This document shows positions 21,484 to 28,100 of a stretch of 28,100 nt of DNA, piece after piece. Under the pieces are notes generated by a model. That model saw only the letters and a list, made by a program, of their open reading frames with translations. It was not told where the DNA came from and did no database searches. Numbering within the stretch: the first letter of the stretch is position 1; every line of letters begins with the position of its first letter. Origin of the DNA: an uncultured Adlercreutzia sp. (GTDB lineage: Bacteria > Actinomycetota > Coriobacteriia > Coriobacteriales > Eggerthellaceae); assembly GCA_902478715.1 (NCBI GenBank), contig CABSMC010000030.1, positions 1 to 28,100 of the forward strand, written 5' to 3'. The translations under genes and the position numbers were made by a program.

Positions 21484-22167
21484 CTACTCCTTGGCGCCCC
21501 ACTGCTCGTAGTAGGCGTCGATGGCGGCCGCGATATCGTCGTCGATAACGATGCGCCCGGCCACTTCATGATTGTGCAGGCACTCCTTCACCTCGGCCAT
21601 GGACACGATGGAGGCCACCGGGAAGCCGTACTTCGCCTCGATCTCCTTCTGGGCCGTGGTGACGCCGCCCTTCCCCACCTCCATGCGGTTGAGCGACACG
21701 ATGAGCCCGCGCACATCCACATCGGCAGCAGCCTTCAAGATGGGGTAGGTCTCGTCGATGGACTTGCCCGAAGTGGTGACGTCCTCCACCATGATGACCT
21801 TGTCGCCGTCGTGAAGCTCCGCGCCCAAGAGGTTGCCCGCATCGGCCCCGTGGTCCTTCACTTCCTTGCGGTTGCAGCAGTACTTCACTTCCTTGCCGTA
21901 GAGCTCCTGCAGCGCCATGGCGGTGACCACCGCTAAGGGGATGCCCTTGTAGGCCGGCCCGAACACCACGTCGAAGTCGAGCCCGAAGTTGTCGTTGATG
22001 GCCTGGGCGTAGTACAGCCCCAGCCGATGCAGCTGCTCGCCGGTCACGTACGCCCCCGCGTTCATGAAGAACGGCGACTTGCGCCCGCTCTTCAGCGTGA
22101 AGTCGCCGAACTTCAGCACATCGCTCTCCACCATGAACTCGATGAACTCGCGCTTGTAAGCCTCCAT
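21484..22167 (-). CDS. pyrE: Orotate phosphoribosyltransferase PyrE
   Basis: Joins orotate to PRPP giving OMP, the fifth step of pyrimidine synthesis. 227 residues from the ATG at 22167, chosen because AAAGGG lies 5 bases upstream; longer in-phase starts to 22257 lack a ribosome site. Visible: FGDFTLKSGRKSPFFMNAG, FGPAYKGIPLAVVTAMAL, YCCNRKEVKDHGADAGNL with the catalytic Lys/Arg/His loop, and the PRPP motif VIMVEDVTTSGKSI. The C-terminal half after about 170 is longer than in the E. coli enzyme but typical for Gram-positives. It stands alone, with no other pyr gene in view. Confidence 0.95.
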   Translation of the reverse strand: MEAYKREFIEFMVESDVLKFGDFTLKSGRKSPFFMNAGAYVTGEQLHRLGLYYAQAINDNFGLDFDVVFGPAYKGIPLAVVTAMALQELYGKEVKYCCNRKEVKDHGADAGNLLGAELHDGDKVIMVEDVTTSGKSIDETYPILKAAADVDVRGLIVSLNRMEVGKGGVTTAQKEIEAKYGFPVASIVSMAEVKECLHNHEVAGRIVIDDDIAAAIDAYYEQWGAKE

Positions 22168-22372
22168 AGCCGCCCTTTCATCCGTGAGGAGTTCCCTCAT
22201 GTTTCCTATGGACACCATGATACCCGATTTCCTCGTCGGTTTCCCCGAATCGATCAAAGCGCGGCTCCGGGACGGTTGGCGCGGGGAACGAACCGGGACA
22301 TTCCTGCGTCATTTCTGCGGTTCGGATCGCGTAGCATGGCACGATCCAAACCCCGGTGAAAGGACGGCCTAG

Positions 22373-23221
22373 ATGTCGAGAAACCTTCTGTTCAGCGAGT
22401 ACCCCATGTTTGACAGGATCATGGAGGAGCGCCCCGAGCTGTGCCGCCGAGTGCTGGAAACGGCCCTCGGGGTACCCGTGGACGAGGTACGCAACGTCGT
22501 CGCCGAGCGCACCCTGCAGCCCCGCGTCGGCTCCCACGGAGTGCGCCTCGACGCCTGGGTTCGCACCTCGGACGCGCTCTACGACGTGGAGATGCAGACT
22601 TACTCCCGCGAGGGCCTGGGTCGACGCATGCGCTACTACCAGAGCGCCATGGACACTGCGATGCTGCGCCCGGGAGCCACCTACGACAGTTTGCCCGAGA
22701 GCTTTATCGTTTTCATCTGCCTACACGACGAGTTCAGGGAGGGGCTCCCCGTCTACACCTTCGACATGATATGCGATGAGAGTGGATCCGTGGTACTTGG
22801 GCACGGCTTCAAATGGGTCGTGCTCAACGCTTCCGCTTGGGAGATGTTGTCAGATGGGCCGCTTCGTGGTTTACTTCGGTACGTCGCCACCGAGGAGGTC
22901 GGAGGCGACGGCCTTACCGCCGATCTCGCGGCCGCCGTGGAGGCCGCCAACGAGGACGCCCCATGGAGAGAGGAGTCTCTTGTCATGCTGACGCTGGAAG
23001 AGGATATGCGCGCCCAAGGCCGCCTCCTGCAGAAGAAGGGCCGTGAGGAGGGGCTTGCCGAGGGTAGAGCCGAGGGTAGGGCTGCGGGACGGGCGGAAGG
23101 AGCCGACCAACTTGGAAAGCTGATAGCTCAGCTTATGGATGCCGGTCGCTTCGAGGACGCCCGCCGTGCGGCGACCGATACGGAATACCGTGAGGGATTG
23201 CTCGAGGAGCTTGACTCGTAA
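22373..23221 (+). CDS. PD-(D/E)XK nuclease-family (Rpn/transposase-like) protein
   Basis: Resembles the PD-(D/E)XK transposase family (PF12784), often annotated Rpn recombination-promoting nuclease. 282 residues. The nuclease core is at the N-terminus: RLDAWVRTSDALYDVEMQ gives D60 and E73-x-Q75, the usual variant of the D-ExK active site. RRMRYYQSAMD and FIVFICLHDEF follow. Residues 205-245 end in a Gly/Arg/Glu/Ala repeat (GREEGLAEGRAEGRAAGR) seen in many members, and a short helical tail follows. Start follows GAAAGGA. No inverted repeats or paired transposase genes flank it, so it is more likely a domesticated or stand-alone nuclease than an intact mobile element. Divergent from pyrE. Confidence 0.85.
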   Translation: MSRNLLFSEYPMFDRIMEERPELCRRVLETALGVPVDEVRNVVAERTLQPRVGSHGVRLDAWVRTSDALYDVEMQTYSREGLGRRMRYYQSAMDTAMLRPGATYDSLPESFIVFICLHDEFREGLPVYTFDMICDESGSVVLGHGFKWVVLNASAWEMLSDGPLRGLLRYVATEEVGGDGLTADLAAAVEAANEDAPWREESLVMLTLEEDMRAQGRLLQKKGREEGLAEGRAEGRAAGRAEGADQLGKLIAQLMDAGRFEDARRAATDTEYREGLLEELDS

Positions 23222-23343
23222 AAGCAGGAGCAATCGCGAACCGGCGACAACGAAGTCTCCTCCTTCGCAAACCCCTCGCCGCCACACTCCTCTCCCGACC
23301 CCAGAAGGCATACGCCGCAAGCAAACCGGCGATGTTCAACCCA

Positions 23344-23373
23344 TTGACACGCGAACATCTATTCGGGTAGTAT
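23344..23373 (+). promoter_or_regulatory. Promoter of the radical SAM/DUF4130 operon
   Basis: Perfect TTGACA (23344-23349) and TAGTAT (23368-23373), 18 bases apart. Transcription should begin near 23380, leaving a leader of about 77 bases. The spacer holds a LexA-like site (23352-23365). The rest of the 235-base gap after the nuclease gene shows no gene or clear terminator. Confidence 0.6.
23352..23365. promoter_or_regulatory. LexA (SOS-box)-like operator
   Basis: CGAACATCTATTCG matches the Gram-positive/actinobacterial SOS box CGAAC-N4-GTTCG at 9 of 10 fixed positions and lies between -35 and -10, where bound LexA would block RNA polymerase. A weaker second match (8 of 10) starts at 23392, just past the predicted start of transcription. 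The call is by consensus comparison; binding is unproven. Confidence 0.55.
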
Positions 23374-23456
23374 AGCGTACATTCATTCGGGCGAACAAGT
23401 GTGCTCGTTTGGTGTTAGCGGCGGGAAGATGTCTGGCGGTTGGAAGGGGTTGCGCG

Positions 23457-24974
23457 GTGAACGTCATCGAGAAGCTGGAGATTCTGGCCGATGCGGCGAA
23501 GTACGACGTGGCTTGCACCTCCTCCGGGGTTCAGCGCGCAGGCAAGGCCGGGCAGCTGGGCGCGGCCACCCAGGCGGGATGCTGCCACTCGTTCACGCCG
23601 GACGGGCGCTGCGTCACGCTGCTTAAGGTGCTCATGACCAACGTCTGCGTCTACGACTGCTGCTACTGCGTGAACCGGGCGAGCAACGCCGAGGCGCCCC
23701 GGGCCGCCTTCACTCCGCGCGAACTGGCCGACCTCACCATCGGCTTCTACCGCCGCAACTACATCGAGGGGCTGTTTCTCTCCTCGGGTGTCGCCGGATG
23801 CCCCGACCGCACCACCGAGCTCATGATAGCGGCTCTGCGCATCCTGCGGGAGGAGTACGGCTTTCGCGGCTACATCCACACCAAGGCCATCCCCGGCACC
23901 TCGGTGGAGCTCATCGACGAGCTGGGGCGGCTGTCCGACCGCCTCTCGGTGAACCTGGAGCTGCCGAGCCGGCAGAGCCTGGGGCTTTTGGCCCCCAACA
24001 AGTCGCGCTCGTCCATCCTGGCCCCCATGCGGCATATCTGCGACTCCATCGCCGACGATGCGGAGTCCCGCTCGCTGGCGAAGAAGCGCACCACGGTGTA
24101 CCTCACCAAGAAGAACGCCCGGAAGGCACGGGCCTTCGCGCCGGCGGGCCAGTCCACCCAGATGATCGTCGGAGCCACTCCGGAAAGCGACTACCAGATC
24201 CTGAACCTGTCGGCGGCCCTCTACACCCACCTGTCGCTGAAGCGCGTGTTCTTCAGCGCCTACCTCCCCGTCGTGGCCGACCCGCTCCTGCCCGCCACCG
24301 ACGCCGTGCAGCTGAACCGCGAGCACCGCCTCTACCAGGCCGACTGGCTCTTGCGCTTCTACGGCTTTAACGTGAGCGAGATCATCGACGAGGACAATCC
24401 CTTCCTCGCCCCCGATGTCGATCCGAAGGCGAACTGGGCCCTGAACCACCTGGACTTCTTCCCCGTGGAGGTGAACAGCGCGCCTTTGGAGGCGCTTCTG
24501 CGCGTGCCCGGCATCGGCGTGCGCGGTGCCAAGCTCATCTGTCGGGCACGACGGCAATCCACCCTCGGCGAGGCGGAGCTGAGAAAGCTCGGCATCGCCT
24601 ATAAGCGCGCCCGCTACTTCATCACCATGAACGGCACCTGGGGCGGATCGGGGACCGACTTCTCCCGCGAGGCCCTGCACGCGCGGCTTTCGGCCCCTAT
24701 CGACGGCGGTCGCCACGGGCGCCGCACCGACCGCGCCCCAGCCGGCCAGATGAGCCTCTTCGAAACCGTGGAGGCACCGCCCGTACTGCCCGAGACGAGC
24801 CCCGATGCGGCAACCGCCCGCGAGGCCGCCTTCGCCGCCCAGCGCCGGGCCCTCGAGGCGACCGGAACGGCGGACGGACGGCAAGCGGCCGCAACCGAGG
24901 AGGCATCGGCCACAGAACGCTCGATCGCCGACGGCCGCAAAACGCTCGACAGCCCGCTGCTCTCGGTGGCCTAG
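23457..24974 (+). CDS. Putative DNA modification/repair radical SAM protein
   Basis: Matches the radical SAM family named TIGR03916 (paired with a uracil-DNA-glycosylase-like partner). 505 residues from the GTG at 23457, with AAGGGG 7 bases upstream. The 4Fe-4S site is C64-x3-C68-x2-C71 (CVYDCCYC), unusually with an extra Cys at 69. SSGVAGCPDRTTELM, YIHTKAIPG and LELPSRQSL follow. A helix-hairpin-helix near 344-367 (LLRVPGIGVRGAKLI) implies DNA contact. Residues after about 395 are a Pro/Ala/Glu-rich disordered tail. The next gene starts within about 10 bases and encodes its usual partner. Reaction and substrate are unknown for the family; a link to DNA damage is suggested by the SOS-like promoter. 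Confidence 0.9.
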   Translation: MNVIEKLEILADAAKYDVACTSSGVQRAGKAGQLGAATQAGCCHSFTPDGRCVTLLKVLMTNVCVYDCCYCVNRASNAEAPRAAFTPRELADLTIGFYRRNYIEGLFLSSGVAGCPDRTTELMIAALRILREEYGFRGYIHTKAIPGTSVELIDELGRLSDRLSVNLELPSRQSLGLLAPNKSRSSILAPMRHICDSIADDAESRSLAKKRTTVYLTKKNARKARAFAPAGQSTQMIVGATPESDYQILNLSAALYTHLSLKRVFFSAYLPVVADPLLPATDAVQLNREHRLYQADWLLRFYGFNVSEIIDEDNPFLAPDVDPKANWALNHLDFFPVEVNSAPLEALLRVPGIGVRGAKLICRARRQSTLGEAELRKLGIAYKRARYFITMNGTWGGSGTDFSREALHARLSAPIDGGRHGRRTDRAPAGQMSLFETVEAPPVLPETSPDAATAREAAFAAQRRALEATGTADGRQAAATEEASATERSIADGRKTLDSPLLSVA

Positions 24975-24983
24975 GTGGGCGCC

Positions 24984-25931
24984 ATGGAGCATATCCCGAA
25001 CGCATCCGCGGAAGACGCCCCTGCGACGCCCTCCCCTCCTCCCGACATCTACGACGAGGTGGCCTACGCCTACGACGGCTCCCTGGAAGGGCTGCTCTCG
25101 GCCGTCTTCGCCGCCTACGAGCGCCACGAGCGTCCCACCGATGTCGCGCCGGAAGAGCGCCTGCAGCCCCGTCTCGGCCAGCGCGTGGCGCTCATCCCCA
25201 CCGACCAGGACCGGGCCCTGCGCGTCATGAGCACCCTGCGCCGCCAGTGCGGCCGCGCGGCAGCCCTGGCGGTGACCCGCGCCGCTTGCTCGGACGAGCC
25301 GGATGCGGGCACGGCGGTCTACCGCTTCGTGCGCTATGCCATCGACGAGCAGAAGCATCGCGCATGCGAGCACTGCCGCAAGCGCGCCTCCTGCGCAGGC
25401 CGCGGCGGCATGGGGCCGTGCCCCAAGCAGCGGGGTCGCGCCTTCTCGGACATCACCCACCCGGCAGTAGAGCGGCTCTTCCGCATTTCGCGCTCGGTCG
25501 GTCAGGAATGCGAGCATATGCGCCAGTTCGTGCGCTTCCAGCACCTCGCCGGCGAAGGAGCCGATGTGTGGTTCGCCCGCGTGAACCCGAAGGCGTCGGT
25601 GGTGCCACTCATCATGAATCATTTCGTGGAACGGCTCGGCGTGCAGCCCTTCATCATCTACGACGAGGTGCACCATCTCGCCGGCGTCTACGACGGCGGC
25701 GACTGGCAGCTGGTGAACACCGAGGGCGCCGGCGACTTGGAACGGGCGCTGCCCGACCGCACCGCCGACGAGGCCCTCATGAGCGAGGCCTGGCGCACCT
25801 TCTACAAAAGCGTCGCCATCGACGCCCGCTACCACCCGGAGCTGCGCCGGCAGTTCATGCCCAAGCGCTTCTGGAAAAACCTCACCGAGCTGCAGGAGAG
25901 CCCTGCCGCCCTGCGCACCGCGCTACGCTGA
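24984..25931 (+). CDS. DUF4130-family partner of the radical SAM protein
   Basis: Belongs to TIGR03915/DUF4130, found beside TIGR03916 radical SAM genes, and in some organisms fused to a uracil-DNA glycosylase; here no UDG domain is attached. 315 residues from the ATG at 24984; a GTG at 24975 is possible. Family features: YDGSLEGLLSAVFAAYE (near 30-46), FVRFQHLAGEGADVWFARVNP, IMNHFVERL, FIIYDEVHHLAGVYDGGDW and FYKSVAIDARYHPELRRQF near the C-terminus. An unusual insert carries C128, C131, C137 and C146, which could bind zinc or an iron-sulfur cluster. Operon with the radical SAM gene. The convergent degV gene follows after 51 bases. Confidence 0.87.
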   Translation: MEHIPNASAEDAPATPSPPPDIYDEVAYAYDGSLEGLLSAVFAAYERHERPTDVAPEERLQPRLGQRVALIPTDQDRALRVMSTLRRQCGRAAALAVTRAACSDEPDAGTAVYRFVRYAIDEQKHRACEHCRKRASCAGRGGMGPCPKQRGRAFSDITHPAVERLFRISRSVGQECEHMRQFVRFQHLAGEGADVWFARVNPKASVVPLIMNHFVERLGVQPFIIYDEVHHLAGVYDGGDWQLVNTEGAGDLERALPDRTADEALMSEAWRTFYKSVAIDARYHPELRRQFMPKRFWKNLTELQESPAALRTALR

Positions 25932-25982
25932 GCGCGGGTGAGCCGCGGCCGCGCAAACATCCCCGCCGGTGCGACGACAGCC

Positions 25983-26885
25983 CTACAAGCTGAATACCAG
26001 CTCGCTGGTCGGGGCGGTCAGCTTGCCGGGCACGGGACGCTCGCACTCGTAGGCAATCCCCACGGCCGGCCCCACGTGCACGCCGATGACCGGACTGACG
26101 GGCAGCACCTCCACCGCGTGTCCCACCACCGGCTCGATAGCCTCGCGCGCCCATTTGATGGCGGGGGCCGCCGATCCGATGTAGTGCACCACCACGCGCG
26201 CCAGGCCGCACGCATCGATATCCTCCTTGAAGATATCGACCATGCGCGCCAGCGTCTTCTTCCACGTGCGCACTTTCGCCAACGTAGCCGTCTCCCAATC
26301 GGCCACCGTGAGCACGGGGGAGATTTGCAGCAGACCGCCGAGCAACGCCGACGCACCTCCAATGCGACCGCCCGCCTTCAAAAAAGCAAGGCTCTCCGGC
26401 GCGAAGATGAACCGCGACGAGACGACCGAATCAATCGCCGCCTGCGCGCACCGCGTCAGATCGCCGCCCGCATCGCGCGCATCGCATGCATCGAGCACCG
26501 CGAACATCTCGTCGCCGCAGTTCGACGTCGAGTCGATCAGTGTGCAGCGGAACTGCTTGTAGCGCTCCTTGCAGGCCCGAGCGCTGCGCACCGCCCCCTC
26601 GAACGTTCCGGACATCTTCGACGAGATGAAAACCCCGAGCACCTCATCGGCCGCCTGCGCCGCTTTTTCGAAAATCGTCTCCATCGCATGCTGCGAGGGC
26701 TGGCTCGACGTAGGCGGATTGTCGATCATGTCGGCGATATCCTCGTAGAACGCATCGACGTCCATGTCGGCCTCGCGGTACTCACGACCATCCCGATTCA
26801 CGAACAGCGAGACGACTTCGATATCGCGCTCCCGCACCACCTCGGCGGGGATAGAGGCGACCGAATCGGTGACGATCTTGACCAC
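25983..26885 (-). CDS. DegV-family fatty-acid-binding protein
   Basis: DegV/FakB-type protein; the family binds a fatty acid and, with FakA, presents it for phosphorylation and phospholipid synthesis. 300 residues from the GTG at 26885, which follows AAAGGAGA; an ATG further upstream (26993) has no ribosome site. Visible: KIVTDSVASIP at the N-terminus, TSSQPS, the SSKMSGTFEGA lipid-headgroup loop, a Ser/Asn-containing SNCGDEMF helix, LKAGGRIGGASALLGGLL, and HVGPAVGIAY near the end. Paralogues are numerous in Gram-positives, so the fatty acid preference cannot be told. No fakA is nearby. A TACGAT -10-like box sits upstream but is weak. Confidence 0.92.
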   Translation of the reverse strand: MVKIVTDSVASIPAEVVRERDIEVVSLFVNRDGREYREADMDVDAFYEDIADMIDNPPTSSQPSQHAMETIFEKAAQAADEVLGVFISSKMSGTFEGAVRSARACKERYKQFRCTLIDSTSNCGDEMFAVLDACDARDAGGDLTRCAQAAIDSVVSSRFIFAPESLAFLKAGGRIGGASALLGGLLQISPVLTVADWETATLAKVRTWKKTLARMVDIFKEDIDACGLARVVVHYIGSAAPAIKWAREAIEPVVGHAVEVLPVSPVIGVHVGPAVGIAYECERPVPGKLTAPTSELVFSL

Positions 26886-27080
26886 GACTTCTCCTTTCAG
26901 CGAGGCGCCCGAAGGCATCCGCGCCGCACACGACGGCGTATCGCGACGCTGCGGCCGCAATGGGGCATTTCTGCTATCGTACACCATGTGCACGGTCGAA
27001 AACGCGCGCAGAGGAGAAGTTCATGCGACCGTTGAGCCAAAAGGCGGCTAATACTTTCGCATGCCGCTGACAGCTAGGCG

Positions 27081-28022
27081 CTACACGCCCGTGAAGTCGA
27101 AGGCGGGGATGAAGCTCTCCTCAGCGGCTCCCCCTTCTTGCCAGAAGTAGTCCTCCACTCCCAGCGCGTCAGCGAAATCCAGCAGCTCCTCGTACTCGGA
27201 ATCGGGCACGGCGCGCCCCAGCTCGGGGCTCGCGACCAGAGCCGCGGCGGCCCGCGCATCACCCGCATCAGCGGCCCGGGCGATCACCGGCGTGTACTGG
27301 TTCATGAGCGACAGGCGAATATCGCCTCCAAAGCGTTCGTGGAGAAGCCTCACCACGGCCTTGGAGTTCTCCAGGGCCCCGGGCAGCATGAGATGGCGGA
27401 CGACCACGCCGGAGACGAGGCGCTCCTGGCCGCGGAACTCATCGTAGCGCGGGGCACCCGTCGCCTCGACCATCGCCTTCAGGGCCGCAAGAGCCACCTC
27501 GGGATAGTCGGCGGCACGGGAGTAGCGCGCCGCCAGCTCTCCGTCGGCGTACTTGAAATCGGTGAGATAGGCGTCCACGAAGCCGACGTTGTCGCGCACC
27601 GCCTCCACGGTCTCGTAGCCGCCCGTGTTCCACAGCACCGGCAGCGTCACGCCCTGCTCGCGCGCCAAGGCGACCGCCTCGCGGATCTGAGGCGCGAAGT
27701 GCGTCGGCGTCACGCAGTTGATGTTCAGCGCCCCGGCGCGCTCAAGCTCGCCCATGATGACGGCGAGGCGCTCGACGGTGATCGGCCGGGCTGCCTCGCC
27801 CAGGGCGATAGAGGCGTTCTGACAGTAGACGCAGCGCAGAGGGCAGCCGGAGAAGAAGATGGTACCGCTGCCGTCCTCACCGGAGATCGGCGGCTCCTCC
27901 CAGAAGTGCAGCGCCGCCCGGGCCACCAGCACCTCGCCCGCGGCCCCGCAGACCCCGCGCTCCCCCGCCGCCCGATCAGCCCCACACCTCCGGGGGCATA
28001 TATTGCACCCAATTTTACCCAT
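27081..28022 (-). CDS. Radical SAM protein, PflA/PflX-like
   Basis: 313-residue radical SAM enzyme with C60-x3-C64-x2-C67 (GCPLRCVYCQN), plus an N-terminal Cys set C6-x2-C9-x3-C13 and C25 (CNICPRRC) that could hold zinc or an extra cluster. IFFSGC and NINCVTPTHF are typical of the COG1313 PflX-type group related to pyruvate formate-lyase activase; LWNTGGYE and YLTDFKY follow. Its substrate is unknown; no formate lyase gene is adjacent. The ATG at 28022 has a poor GGGAAC site. Ends about 1 kb of unrelated minus-strand genes on the right edge. The remaining 78 bases contain no recognised feature. Confidence 0.88.
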   Translation of the reverse strand: MGKIGCNICPRRCGADRAAGERGVCGAAGEVLVARAALHFWEEPPISGEDGSGTIFFSGCPLRCVYCQNASIALGEAARPITVERLAVIMGELERAGALNINCVTPTHFAPQIREAVALAREQGVTLPVLWNTGGYETVEAVRDNVGFVDAYLTDFKYADGELAARYSRAADYPEVALAALKAMVEATGAPRYDEFRGQERLVSGVVVRHLMLPGALENSKAVVRLLHERFGGDIRLSLMNQYTPVIARAADAGDARAAAALVASPELGRAVPDSEYEELLDFADALGVEDYFWQEGGAAEESFIPAFDFTGV

Positions 28023-28100
28023 TCGCGTTCCCGGTCGTTCGTAACGTCAGCGAGAGGCTCTGACGCGTTTCAGATTCGCCCGCCTTTGCACCAAGTTGGC

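Noticed and set aside
23415..25835. An 806-codon minus-strand frame under the radical SAM and DUF4130 genes
   Set aside because: It is antisense to two genes with clear family motifs; long antisense frames are expected in high-GC DNA.
27023..27070. A 15-codon plus-strand frame with GAGGAG upstream
   Set aside because: Too short to support, no promoter of quality, and no homology to judge by; chance is likely.
1..28100. CRISPR array, prophage or IS element
   Set aside because: No regularly spaced repeats, integrase, or transposase with terminal repeats was found; the only repeats are those reported.

Overview
The window comes from a high-GC Gram-positive genome. My best placement is the actinobacterial class Coriobacteriia, probably a gut Eggerthellaceae relative. 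This is inferred from GC-rich coding, many GTG/TTG starts, a bile salt hydrolase closely resembling the bifidobacterial enzyme, and strong Shine-Dalgarno sites. Species is not determinable from the sequence alone.

Layout: (1) 116-10533, minus strand: a histidine operon in the order hisZG (one fused gene), hisD, hisC, hisB, hisH, hisA, hisF. It has an extended -10 promoter and a 47-codon reading frame in its leader. After hisF the operon is interrupted by an AT-richer accessory block of about 2.5 kb: a lipoprotein, a HigB/HigA-type toxin-antitoxin pair and a divergent HTH gene. Only then comes hisI. hisE is not in the window. A 144-bp imperfect palindrome separates hisA from hisF. (2) 10560-12806, minus: a MerR regulator with larB and a larC1-only gene (nickel-pincer cofactor synthesis), behind a promoter with a 19-bp spacer. 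(3) 12854-16180, minus: rdgB, murI and a large membrane-anchored L,D-transpeptidase. (4) 16351-20769, minus: the trans-translation region. ssrA (tmRNA) and smpB lie about 2 kb apart, with a bile salt hydrolase and a hyperacidic protein of unknown function between them. smpB is translationally coupled to an M42 aminopeptidase and follows a small unknown gene. (5) 20943-22167: an intergenic repeat cluster, tRNA-Thr(TGT) and pyrE, with genes on the minus strand.

(6) 22373-25931, plus strand: a PD-(D/E)XK nuclease/transposase-family protein, then a two-gene DNA-repair-type operon (radical SAM protein plus DUF4130 partner). The promoter of that operon carries a LexA/SOS-box-like site between -35 and -10. 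(7) 25983-28022, minus: a DegV-family lipid-binding protein and a PflA/PflX-like radical SAM protein.

Most of the window is chromosomal housekeeping. The points most worth a second look are the SOS-like site on the radical SAM/DUF4130 operon and the extra Cys cluster in the DUF4130 protein; the hyperacidic protein and bile salt hydrolase between smpB and ssrA; the repeat cluster beside tRNA-Thr; the hisA-hisF palindrome; the HisZ-HisG fusion; and the LarC1-only gene. Alignments, database searches and folding calculations were not run; all family calls are by recognition of motifs.
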